Origin: Opitutaceae bacterium
GTDB taxonomy: Bacteria > Verrucomicrobiota > Verrucomicrobiia > Opitutales > Opitutaceae
Direction: 5' to 3'
Length of the DNA stretch: 40,520 nucleotides
Assembly (NCBI GenBank): GCA_947474995.1
Contig: CANJNJ010000034.1
Coordinates: 1-40,520 of the forward strand
The notes under the pieces were generated by a model. The model did not search any database. It had not been told where the DNA came from and was given only the letters and a program-made list of their open reading frames with translations. Below are positions 16,505 through 24,096 of this stretch, piece after piece; the first letter of the stretch is position 1; each line of letters starts with the position of its first letter. Made by a program: the position numbers and the translations under genes.

Positions 16505-16668
16505 ACGTTCGGGCCAGCCTCCGTCTCCTCCGTTGCTTCCTGAAAGGTGGGTTGCGCCGTGGAAGCCCGGCCGGATTAGCCCTGTCATCCGGGGATCGAC
16601 GGATTACGGCCCCGGCGAGAATCGCATCGCCCTTTTCCGCCCGATCCACGTACTCCGCACTCCACTCT

Positions 16669-17802
16669 ATGCCCGATCAAGCCACGCTCAACCACGCCGC
16701 GCAGGTCCTTGTCGCGATTTCCTCCGATCAGCGCGCCGACACGGCTCTGCGTTTCTATTTCGAGCATCACCGTTATCTCCAGCCGCCCGCCAAGCGCGCC
16801 ATCAGTCACACGGTCTTCGTTTATTTCCGCTGGTTCTCCTGGCTCGATCAAAAGGCCTCGCCGCAAAAGCGCCTCGAACAGGCGGTGGAACTCCACGATC
16901 GCTTCACCGCCGATCCCAAGAGCGTCAAGCCCGAGACCCTCGCCGTCCGCGCCGTCCCCGAGTGGCTGTGGACCGAAGTCGACCTTCCCGCCGAAGCGAA
17001 GGCCAGCTACCTCCGCCAGCTGCAGCGCGATCCGGCGCTGTGGATTCGCGCCCGCCCGGGTCAGGCCGCCGCGCTGGCCAAGTCCCTCTTCGCCTGCGAA
17101 CCCACGCCGCTCGCACCCGACGCGCTGCGCTTCACCGGCACGCAGGATCTCTTCAAGACCGAGCAATTCAAGACGGGCGAATTCGAGATTCAGGATCTCG
17201 CGTCCCAACTGGTCGGTGTCGCCGCCGCGCCCAAGCCGGGCGAAACGTGGTGGGACGCCTGCGCCGGCGAGGGTGGCAAAACGCTGCATCTCGCCGACCT
17301 CATGCAGAACAAGGGGGTGGTCTGGGCCACGGATCGAAACGAACGCCGGATCGACACGCTCAAGCGCCGCGCCGGCCGGGCCAAGCTCTTCAACTATCGC
17401 AGCGAATTTTGGGATGGCGGCCGGCAGCTCCCGACCAAGCTCAAGTTCGACGGCATTCTGCTCGACGCCCCTTGCAGTGGCGTCGGCACCTGGCAGCGCA
17501 ACCCGCACGCCCGCTGGACCACCACACCCGATGACGTCCGCGAGCTCGCCGCCACCCAGGCCACCCTGCTCAGCAACCTCGTCGGCTCGCTCAAACCCGG
17601 CGGTCGCCTCATCTATTCTGTCTGCACGCTGACCCGCAGCGAAACCACCGCCGTCGCCGCGGCCTTCACCGCCGACCATCCCGAATTGGAGCCGCTCCCG
17701 CTCTCCACGCTCAATTCGCAGCTCCCGACGCTGACCCTCTGGCCTCACGAGCTGAACGCCAACGGCATGTTCGTCGCCGCCTGGCGGAAAAAATCGGCGT
17801 AG
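16669..17802 (+). CDS. RsmB/NOL1/NOP2/Sun-family RNA (cytosine-5) methyltransferase
   Basis: 377 residues. An NusB-like helical N-terminal domain (ATLNHAAQVLVAISSDQRAD and PPAKRAISHTVFVYFRWFSW) precedes the SAM-dependent catalytic domain. That domain has motif I WWDACAGEGGKTLHLADLM, motif IV LLDAPCSGVGTWQRNP and motif VI YSVCTLTRSET, with the release and nucleophile cysteines in PC and TC. It probably makes m5C in rRNA, as RsmB does, although orthology is not certain. The ATG at 16669 was chosen because the longer frame upstream is antisense debris over the end of dnaE. Near the C-terminus STLNSQLPTLTL is encoded by DNA resembling the CTCAACTCTCAA heptad repeat. Confidence 0.88.
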   Translation: MPDQATLNHAAQVLVAISSDQRADTALRFYFEHHRYLQPPAKRAISHTVFVYFRWFSWLDQKASPQKRLEQAVELHDRFTADPKSVKPETLAVRAVPEWLWTEVDLPAEAKASYLRQLQRDPALWIRARPGQAAALAKSLFACEPTPLAPDALRFTGTQDLFKTEQFKTGEFEIQDLASQLVGVAAAPKPGETWWDACAGEGGKTLHLADLMQNKGVVWATDRNERRIDTLKRRAGRAKLFNYRSEFWDGGRQLPTKLKFDGILLDAPCSGVGTWQRNPHARWTTTPDDVRELAATQATLLSNLVGSLKPGGRLIYSVCTLTRSETTAVAAAFTADHPELEPLPLSTLNSQLPTLTLWPHELNANGMFVAAWRKKSA

Positions 17803-17830
17803 CGAATCAAAGCACGGACGCCTAAATGCG

Positions 17831-17932
17831 ATTGTCATTCTGAGCGCAGCGAAGAATCCAGTTGGACCTGAGCCGGCGGTTCGCGAGTGCGATTATCTCG
17901 CTGGATTTTTCGCTCGCGCTCAGAATGACAAT
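17831..17932. repeat. inverted repeat element, ATTCTGAGCG family copy 1
   Basis: The left arm at 17831-17861 begins ATTGTCATTCTGAGCG. The right arm at 17901-17932 ends GCGCTCAGAATGACAAT. Together they form a roughly 102-bp element with near-perfect 31-bp arms, between the RsmB-like and SAM methyltransferase genes. A second copy lies at 37408-37487. Confidence 0.85.
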
Positions 17933-17962
17933 CAAGGGTCACTTGTTAGAAGCCCGCTCAGA

Positions 17963-18820
17963 ATGGCAAGTCCGACACCAGCAAACAAGATTTCCGCCGC
18001 GCAGGTCCGCGCTGATTTCAACGACCTGCCCGCGGTCATCCACTACACCCGGGCCGCGCACGAACTCGGGCTCTGGCAATCTGAGCGCATCCTGATCGAA
18101 CGATTCTTCCCCGATCGCACGGCCCCGCTCCTCGAAGCGGGCTGTGGCTCCGGCCGCGTCAGCATCGCCCTGTGGAAAATCGGCTATGGCCATCTGACCG
18201 CCTTCGATTTCGCCACCGAGCTGGTCGACCAAGCGCACAGCCTCGCCGCCGAACGCGGCGCCACGGCCATCCGTTTCTTCGTCGGCGACGCCACCGCCCT
18301 CGGCCAATGTCATCCAATAGATGACAAAGCCCCCACCCCCAGCCCCGACCCCGGGGCGCCGGTTTGTCATCTATTAGATGACAAACCGGTCGGGGGGCCG
18401 CGGGGGTTTGGCGGGGCGCTGTTCCTGTTCAACGGATTGATGCAGATTCCGGGGCGCGAGAATCGCCGGGCGGCGTTGCGCGAGTTGCATCGGGTCTGCG
18501 TGCCGGGCGCACCGTTGCTTTTCACCACGCATGATCGCGAGTCGTCGCTCATGGAGCGCGCCCTTTGGCGGATGGAGGCCTACCACTGGGAGCGCGGTGA
18601 CCAGGATCCGCGGCTGCCCGAGTTCGGGGACCGCTATTTCGAGGATCACGCCGGCCGCACGTTCATGCACCTGCCGGTGCGCGAGGAAATTCTCGAGGAT
18701 CTCGCCGCCACCGGCTGGCGCCACACGTTCGACGCGATGCGGACCGACATCGCGAAGGAATCAAAGGCTGTGCGGCAATTCTCGGACGAGTGCCGGTTTT
18801 GGTCGGCGGTTCGGGCGTAG
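17963..18820 (+). CDS. class I SAM-dependent methyltransferase
   Basis: 285 residues. The SAM-binding motif I is PLLEAGCGSGRVSIALWKIG, followed by LTAFDFATELVDQAH (acidic loop after beta 2) and TAIRFFVGDATAL (motif II/III). After an interruption the fold resumes with ALFLFNGLMQIPGRENRRAALRELHRV, and MERALWRMEAYHWERGD lies in the C-terminal half. The substrate is unknown. Residues about 115-148, between the motif II region and LFLFNGLMQIP, are a low-complexity insertion (APTPSPDPGAPVCHLLDDKP) encoded by two strong DNA palindromes. Small-molecule methylation is likely. The gene is isolated and preceded by a repeat element. Confidence 0.85.
   Translation: MASPTPANKISAAQVRADFNDLPAVIHYTRAAHELGLWQSERILIERFFPDRTAPLLEAGCGSGRVSIALWKIGYGHLTAFDFATELVDQAHSLAAERGATAIRFFVGDATALGQCHPIDDKAPTPSPDPGAPVCHLLDDKPVGGPRGFGGALFLFNGLMQIPGRENRRAALRELHRVCVPGAPLLFTTHDRESSLMERALWRMEAYHWERGDQDPRLPEFGDRYFEDHAGRTFMHLPVREEILEDLAATGWRHTFDAMRTDIAKESKAVRQFSDECRFWSAVRA
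18308..18389. repeat. paired palindromes inserted in frame in the methyltransferase gene
   Basis: TGTCATCCAATAGATGACA (18308-18326) and a perfect 31-base palindrome at 18359-18389 (half-site TTTGTCATCTA, with CCGG at both ends) share the core GTCATC-AATAG/TATTAG-ATGAC. C- and G-rich tracts lie between and after them and could extend the fold. The insertion is a multiple of three and causes no stop. Confidence 0.85.
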
Positions 18821-18910
18821 CAGCGTTTGTCCCTCGCGGTGCGTTCGCGGGACTCGGCGAAGCGGAGCGCGTGTTCCCCAACCCCCTGGTCATTCTGAGC
18901 CGGACCCGTG

Positions 18911-19088
18911 CAGGTGAGAGGTGAAAGTTGAAAGCGATGAACGCCGGGGCGAAATCGCTCTTTTCGGGCTGGGTTCGAGGCAAACTGATGAGTGACTCCC
19001 TTTTCGCGGTCTACCCCGCAGTTAACTTTTGCCTGCCCTGGCTTTCAACTTTCAACCTTCAACTCTCAACTGAATTTTTCCGGCTGAG
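18911..19088. repeat. inverted heptad repeat element in a 489-bp gene-free region
   Basis: TGAAAGTTGAAAGC (from 18921) is inverted perfectly as GCTTTCAACTTTCA (19041-19054). The right side continues through heptads to CTGAATTTTTCCGGCTGAG (19070-19088). That right end closely matches the copy at 32527-32577 in reverse. The rest of the region 18821-19309 has short frames only, plus the hairpin at 19201. Confidence 0.75.
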
Positions 19089-19200
19089 ACCGGTCACCAA
19101 CGGACACGCGTTGGGCATTTCTGACAGACGAATCCGCTCCTGTCGGTCAGCCTTTTTAGGTACCCTTAAAGACGAGCGAAGGCGCACTCAAGGTGGTCCA

Positions 19201-19237
19201 GGAGCTCCGCGCGCGGACGGGCCGCGCACGGAGCTCC
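19201..19237. repeat. strong GC hairpin downstream of the acyl-CoA synthetase gene
   Basis: GGAGCTCCGCGCGCGG (19201-19216) pairs with CCGCGCACGGAGCTCC (19222-19237) with one mismatch and a 5-base loop. It lies about 70 bases after the minus-strand ligase stop. Confidence 0.65.
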
Positions 19238-19309
19238 TTCATAAAACGTGAGTTTGAACCGGCGTATCGGCCGCGCAGGGAGTGCACGACCCACCCGGTA
19301 CGGAGTCCA

Positions 19310-21268
19310 TTAGATGGTGGTGGTGGCTTTTCCCACGGCCGCGATTGCTTCGAAGGCCTGTGGGTTGTCGACACTGGAGAGGTCTCCCACCGGTTGACCG
19401 AGAAACGCCCGCGCCATCGCCGCCCGGACAATTTTTCCGCTGCGGGTCTTGGGTAGCGCCGACACGACGAAGACCCGCCTTGGCGCCAGCGGCTTGCCCA
19501 GCTGCCGGGCCACCTGCGCGACCAATTCGGACTCCGCGGGGGCCGGCGTGGTGCCACTGCCAGCGGCGTTCTTCAGCACGACAAAGCAGACCAGGGCGGT
19601 CCCCTTGATCTCATCCGGCACGCCGATCACCGCCGCTTCACTCACCGCGGCATGACTGGTGAGCGCGTCTTCCACTTCGCCCGGACCCACCCGTTTCCCC
19701 GCCACTTTCAAGGTATCGTCGGTCCGGCCGAACAGGAACCACTGGCCATCTTCATCCACCTTGGCCCAGTCGCCATGATACCAGACGCCGGGAAAGCGGT
19801 TGAAGTAGGTGTCCAGATAACGCGCGTCATCGTTGAGGAAACTCTTCGTCATCGACGGCGCGGGCTGCTTGCAGACGAGGTGGCCCATCGTGCCGCGCGG
19901 CGCCGGTTGCCCCTCATCGGTGTAGACGTCGACGTCCATGCCGAGGCCCGGACCGCCGAGCGAGCACGCTTTCAGCGCATCGAGCGGATAAGGCTGCAAA
20001 TGGCAGCCGATGATTTCCGTCCCGCCGGAGATATTAACCACCGGGCACCGACTGCCGCCGACCTTCTTGAAAAACCACGAGTAACTGGCCTCGTCCCACA
20101 CCTCTCCCGTCGAGCCGAGCACGCGCAACCGCGATAGATCATAACCCTGGGGTCCGCGCCCATCGGTCGCCCGCAGGAGCAGGCGAATGAGCGTCGGCGA
20201 ACAACCGAGGGTGATGACGCCGAGCTTTTCGCAGATCTGCCAGAGACGATCGCTCGTCGGATAATTGGGCGCGCCATCGAAGAGCACGATCGGCGTGCGA
20301 TAGAGCAGGCAGCCGATAATTTCCCACGGCCCCATCATCCAGCCGATATCCGTCACCCAAAAGAACGGTTCGCCGGGCCGCGCGTCGAAGGCATAGCGAA
20401 TCTCCTTTCCCGTCTGGGCGAGGCAACCGGCGTGGGTGTGCACCGTCCCCTTGGGCCGGCCAGTCGTGCCACTCGTATAAATGATGAGGCACGGCTCTTC
20501 GGCGTCGGTCGGAGCGAACGCTTCGCCCGCTCCCTGCGGCGAATTTCCGGAACGACAAAAATCATCCCAATCGTTCGTGTCCGTCCAAACCACGCGCGTG
20601 ATCGAAGGCACTTTCGCCGCCGCGGCCCGCGCGATACTGCCGGTGTCGGCGGCCTTGCCGCGCCGCGTCAAGGCCCCACAGGCGAACAGAACTTTCGCTT
20701 CGCACGACGCCAGCCGCTCCCGCAGCGCGTCCTCGCCGTAGCCGCAAAAAATCGGGACGAAGCGCGCGCCGAGCTTCATCGTCGCGAAGAGCGCCACCAC
20801 GGTCGAAATCTGCATCGGTGCATAGAGGCCGACACTGTCACCGCGGCCGACCCCCGCCGCGCGCAGACCGGCGGCGCAGCGGTCAACCATTTCCGCCAGC
20901 TCGGCAAACGTGACGCGGCGGGCATCTTCGCTGCGCCCGGAATCGGTTTCGTAAAACAAGGCGACTTCGGCGCCGTGCCCGTCGCGGACGTGGCGGTCCA
21001 CGCAGTTGTGGGTCACGTTGATTTGCCCATCGACGAACCACTTCGTCCAGGGAAACCCCTGGGAGCTGTCGCGCACCCGCGTGTAGGGCCTCGCCCACTC
21101 TACGCCCATGTCCTGGAGCGCGGCGTCCCAGAACCAGTCGAGGTCGCGGACCGACGCGGCGCGTAATTCCGGCAGGGTACCGAGCCCATGCTGACGCATG
21201 AGTCCCGCGACGTGCGAATTGCGCGTCCACGCATGATCTTCAGGTCGCCAGATAAAATCAGAATTCAT
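19310..21268 (-). CDS. acetyl-CoA synthetase-like AMP-forming acyl-CoA ligase
   Basis: 652 residues, the length of acetyl-CoA synthetase family ligases. These activate a short carboxylate with ATP to an acyl-AMP and then to the acyl-CoA. Adenylation motifs are LIIYTSGTTGRPKGTVHTHA (P-loop), WVTDIGWMMGPWEI, NISGGTEI, WYHGDWAKVDEDGQWFLFGR and DDTLKVAGKRVGPGEVED. The C-terminal lysine motif KTRSGKIVRAAM is the usual acetylation-regulated site. The N-terminal WFVDGQINVTHNCVDRH is typical of acetate/propionate-type ligases. The exact acyl substrate cannot be fixed. A thiolase gene on the same strand lies 278 bp upstream, so both may act in acetate, acetoacetate or short-chain acyl-CoA metabolism. 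Confidence 0.92.
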   Translation of the reverse strand: MNSDFIWRPEDHAWTRNSHVAGLMRQHGLGTLPELRAASVRDLDWFWDAALQDMGVEWARPYTRVRDSSQGFPWTKWFVDGQINVTHNCVDRHVRDGHGAEVALFYETDSGRSEDARRVTFAELAEMVDRCAAGLRAAGVGRGDSVGLYAPMQISTVVALFATMKLGARFVPIFCGYGEDALRERLASCEAKVLFACGALTRRGKAADTGSIARAAAAKVPSITRVVWTDTNDWDDFCRSGNSPQGAGEAFAPTDAEEPCLIIYTSGTTGRPKGTVHTHAGCLAQTGKEIRYAFDARPGEPFFWVTDIGWMMGPWEIIGCLLYRTPIVLFDGAPNYPTSDRLWQICEKLGVITLGCSPTLIRLLLRATDGRGPQGYDLSRLRVLGSTGEVWDEASYSWFFKKVGGSRCPVVNISGGTEIIGCHLQPYPLDALKACSLGGPGLGMDVDVYTDEGQPAPRGTMGHLVCKQPAPSMTKSFLNDDARYLDTYFNRFPGVWYHGDWAKVDEDGQWFLFGRTDDTLKVAGKRVGPGEVEDALTSHAAVSEAAVIGVPDEIKGTALVCFVVLKNAAGSGTTPAPAESELVAQVARQLGKPLAPRRVFVVSALPKTRSGKIVRAAMARAFLGQPVGDLSSVDNPQAFEAIAAVGKATTTI

Positions 21269-21546
21269 ACTGAACTAAGAAACCTCAGGGTTTGTCATTC
21301 CAAGCGCCAGCGAAACATTCGCACCCGCGAAACCGCCGCGTAGGTCCAACTGGATGCTCGAACGGTCGCTTCGCCCGCTAACTTCGCCGCGCTGCTGATG
21401 ACGTCTCGGAATAAGTCAGGCAAAAGCCCACCGAAGGCGTACGGGGTGGGCCGGGCACTCCGGGCGCGGCCAGCGAACGAGAGATCGAGCCCAACGCTGA
21501 CCGCGCGCGGAGCGCACGGTCCACCTTTCGGCACCCTTTGCGACGC
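21269..21546. other. gene-free spacer between thiolase and acyl-CoA ligase genes
   Basis: No gene is visible. TTGTCATTCCAAGCG near 21292 resembles a decayed left arm of the ATTCTGAGCG element, with AGGTCCAACTGGA nearby as in copy 1. GACCGCGCGCGGAGCGC near 21500 is palindromic and similar to sequence near 27889. Confidence 0.45.
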
Positions 21547-22725
21547 TCACATCAACTCCACGCACGCCGCGAGTCCTTCGCCGCCGCCGATGCAATTGGC
21601 GGCAAGGCCGCGTTTCGCGCCGCGCTCCCGCAGCGCGGCCAGCAGGGTCACCAGGATGCGCGCGCCACTGCAGCCAATCGGATGGCCGAGGGCGATGGCG
21701 CCGCCGCGGACGTTCACTTTGTCCGCCGCGAGGCCGAGTTCCTGCCTGAAGGCGAGCGGGACCACCGCAAAGGCCTCGTTGACCTCCCAGAGATCGACGT
21801 CGTCGCGGGTCCACCCGGCGCGCTGCAAGGCCTGCTGCGCCGCGGACACCGGCGCAGTCGTAAACCAAAGTGGCTCCTGCGCGTGGCTGCCAAAAGCCAC
21901 GAGGCGCGCCAGCGGTTTCAAACCCCGCTTCGCCGCGAATTCCGCCGTGGTGATCACCAGCGCCGCCGCGCCGTCATTGAGACTCGAGGCATTGGCCGCG
22001 GTGATCGTGCCTGCTGGGTCGAACGCCGGCCTCAGTTTGGGAATTCTTTCGTAGTTCACCTTGGCCGGTCCTTCATCGCGTTCGACCCTTGTAATGACGC
22101 CTTTGGCGTCGGGAATCTCGACCGCCGTGATTTCGCCCGCCGAGCGCCCGTCCTGCTGCGCCGCATTCGCCCGACGAAAACTTTCCGCGGCATACGCGTC
22201 CTGCTGCTCGCGGGTCAACGCGTATTTCCTGGCACACTGCTCGGCGCAGTTGCCCATGTGGATGTTATTGTAGGGATCCCAGAGTCCGTCGTGGATGACC
22301 GAGTCGATGACCTGCTGGTGGCCGAGCCGGTAACCCTCACGCGCCTTTGGCAACAGGTAGGGCGCGCCGCTCATGCTCTCCATGCCGCCCGCCACCACGA
22401 CCGTCGCATCGCCGGCCGCCAGCGCGTGCCCGCCCTGCATCACGGCCTGCAGGCCGGAACCACACACTTTGTGAATCGTCACCGTCCGCACCGAGCTCGG
22501 GAGCCCCGCGTAAATCGCCGCTTGGCGAGCTGGCGCCTGGCCCTGGCCGGCCTGGAGCACGTTGCCAAGGAGAACGTCGGAGACATCCGCCGGAGAAATT
22601 CCCGCCTGCGCCACCGCACCCTTCACGGCGGTCGCGCCAAGTCGCGAGGCGGGAACCGAGGCCAGCGCACCTTGAAACGCGCCTAGCGGGGTACGAGTGG
22701 CGGAGAGGATGACGAGGTTGGTCAT
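21547..22725 (-). CDS. acetyl-CoA C-acetyltransferase (thiolase)
   Basis: 392 residues, a full-length degradative or biosynthetic thiolase that interconverts two acetyl-CoA and acetoacetyl-CoA. The nucleophile Cys88 is in HKVCGSGLQAVMQG. MESMSGAPYLLP, WEVNEAFAV, the catalytic His in GGAIALGHPIGCSGAR and the second active-site Cys in NCIGGGEG are all present. The ATG at 22725 (MTNLVILSATRTPLGAFQG) is right because the frame upstream is only heptad repeat translated as SQLSALNSLLNSF. No strong ribosome-binding site is visible. It is probably cotranscribed with, or functionally tied to, the ligase gene downstream. Confidence 0.95.
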   Translation of the reverse strand: MTNLVILSATRTPLGAFQGALASVPASRLGATAVKGAVAQAGISPADVSDVLLGNVLQAGQGQAPARQAAIYAGLPSSVRTVTIHKVCGSGLQAVMQGGHALAAGDATVVVAGGMESMSGAPYLLPKAREGYRLGHQQVIDSVIHDGLWDPYNNIHMGNCAEQCARKYALTREQQDAYAAESFRRANAAQQDGRSAGEITAVEIPDAKGVITRVERDEGPAKVNYERIPKLRPAFDPAGTITAANASSLNDGAAALVITTAEFAAKRGLKPLARLVAFGSHAQEPLWFTTAPVSAAQQALQRAGWTRDDVDLWEVNEAFAVVPLAFRQELGLAADKVNVRGGAIALGHPIGCSGARILVTLLAALRERGAKRGLAANCIGGGEGLAACVELM

Positions 22726-22743
22726 GAGGAGGCTTACCTGAAC

Positions 22744-22796
22744 TAAGCCGAAAGAATTCAGGAGAGAGTTGAGGGCTGAGAGTTGAGAGCCAAACC
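22744..22796. repeat. heptad repeat copy upstream of thiolase
   Basis: TAAGCCGAAAGAATTCAGG leads into GAGAGTTGAGGGCTGAGAGT, the same arrangement as the elements at 19043-19088 (reverse) and 32527-32577. A weak inverted partner, CTCTCGACTCTCAAG, lies at 22866-22880. Confidence 0.65.
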
Positions 22797-22890
22797 AAAA
22801 GGGCATCTCATTTCGAGCAGGCCAGCGCCGGCTTCACCGCTGAGGCTCGACCGCCCAGCCCGCACCTCTCGACTCTCAAGAAACAGCGCC

Positions 22891-22963
22891 TGGTTGGTCG
22901 TCCCGCCTTTAGGCGGAAGGCTTGAACTGCTTCGATTCCGCCGGAAGGCGGGACGACCAACCC
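22891..22963. repeat. inverted repeat, GTCGTCCCGCC family copy 1
   Basis: The arm at 22894-22918 (TTGGTCGTCCCGCC, then TTTAGGCGGAA) is inverted at 22936-22960 with two mismatches over 25 bp. It lies upstream of galM. A more divergent copy lies at 27486-27543. Confidence 0.8.
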
Positions 22964-23029
22964 AGTGAACCTTTCATCCGCGGCTGGCATTCCGCCAGCA
23001 GACCGACAGCCTTGGCTGTTTTCGAATCC

Positions 23030-24088
23030 ATGAAACCATTCGGTGTCACCGCGGCCGGTAAAGCAGCCCATCTTTATTCCTTGGAACAGGCGAACGGCGT
23101 CCGCGTGGAGATCACCGACTTCGGCGGCGCCGTCGTCCGTCTGTTCGTGCCCGACCGCACCGGACGCCTCGCCGATGTGGTCCTCGGCTTTGATTCGGTC
23201 GAACCGTATGCCGCCCATCAATCGTATTTCGGCGCGCTTATCGGTCGCGTCGGCAATCGGCTCGGCGGCGGCCAGTTCGCCCTCGAGGGCCGGACTTACG
23301 CGTTGGCCCAAAACAATCAGCCCGCCGGCAGACCGTGCCATCTCCACGGCGGCGTGCGCGGCTTTGACAAAGTGCTTTGGCAAGCCGAGCGGATCGCTGC
23401 GGACGCAGGCCCCGCGCTCCGCCTGCGCTACCGGAGCCCCGACGGCGAGGAAGGTTATCCCGGAAATCTCGACGTCGAGGTTCGCTACACCCTGACGGCC
23501 GCTCCCGCGCTGCGCATCGACTACACCGCGACGACTGACCGGCCAACCCCGGTCAATCTGACCAACCACACGTATTTCAACCTCGCCGGCGAAGGAGCGG
23601 GCGACGTCCTCGCCCACGAGGTGACGCTCTGCGCTTCGCGGTACACGCCGGTCAACGCCGGACTTATTCCGACCGGAGAAATCGCGCCGGTGGCCGGCAC
23701 CCCCTTCGAATTTCGGACCCCCCATCGCATCGGGGAGCGCATCGCCCAGCCCCACGAACAATTGGGCTTTGGCTCAGGCTACGACCACAACTTCGTGCTC
23801 GAAGCGCGTGGCGGCTCCGTCTCGCTGGCGGCCACGGTGTGTGAACCCAAGTCAGGCCGGCTGCTCGAAGTTCTGACCACCGAACCGGGTGTCCAGTTTT
23901 ACACGGGAAATTTTCTGGACGGTGCCATCCCCGGAAAATCCGGGCATTATTATGGCCGTCGCACGGGATTCTGCCTCGAGACGCAGCACTTTCCCGATTC
24001 GCCCAATCAACCGGCGTTTCCCTCCATCATCCTGCGCCCGGGTGAAACGTTGCGTTCGACGACCGAGTTTCGCTTTGGTGTGCGTTGA
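23030..24088 (+). CDS. galM: aldose 1-epimerase (galactose mutarotase)
   Basis: 352 residues. GalM interconverts alpha and beta anomers of hexoses. ITDFGGAVVRLFVPDR, ALIGRVGNRLGGGQF, HLHGGVRGFDKVLWQ (substrate His), NLTNHTYFNLAGEG (catalytic His), SGYDHNFVL and FCLETQHFPDSPNQPAFPS (catalytic Glu) are all in place and in family order. The ATG at 23030 gives MKPFGVTAAGKAAHLYSLEQ, while the longer frame runs back into the upstream repeat. The cytochrome gene starts 8 bases after the stop, so the two are probably one transcript, an unexpected pairing. There is no convincing signal peptide. Confidence 0.94.
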   Translation: MKPFGVTAAGKAAHLYSLEQANGVRVEITDFGGAVVRLFVPDRTGRLADVVLGFDSVEPYAAHQSYFGALIGRVGNRLGGGQFALEGRTYALAQNNQPAGRPCHLHGGVRGFDKVLWQAERIAADAGPALRLRYRSPDGEEGYPGNLDVEVRYTLTAAPALRIDYTATTDRPTPVNLTNHTYFNLAGEGAGDVLAHEVTLCASRYTPVNAGLIPTGEIAPVAGTPFEFRTPHRIGERIAQPHEQLGFGSGYDHNFVLEARGGSVSLAATVCEPKSGRLLEVLTTEPGVQFYTGNFLDGAIPGKSGHYYGRRTGFCLETQHFPDSPNQPAFPSIILRPGETLRSTTEFRFGVR

Positions 24089-24096
24089 ACCGGCCC

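Noticed and set aside
18928-19251. 107-codon plus-strand frame in the gene-free region
   Set aside because: Half of it is a translated heptad repeat (LSTFNLQLSTEFFRL). No start signal or homology is visible.
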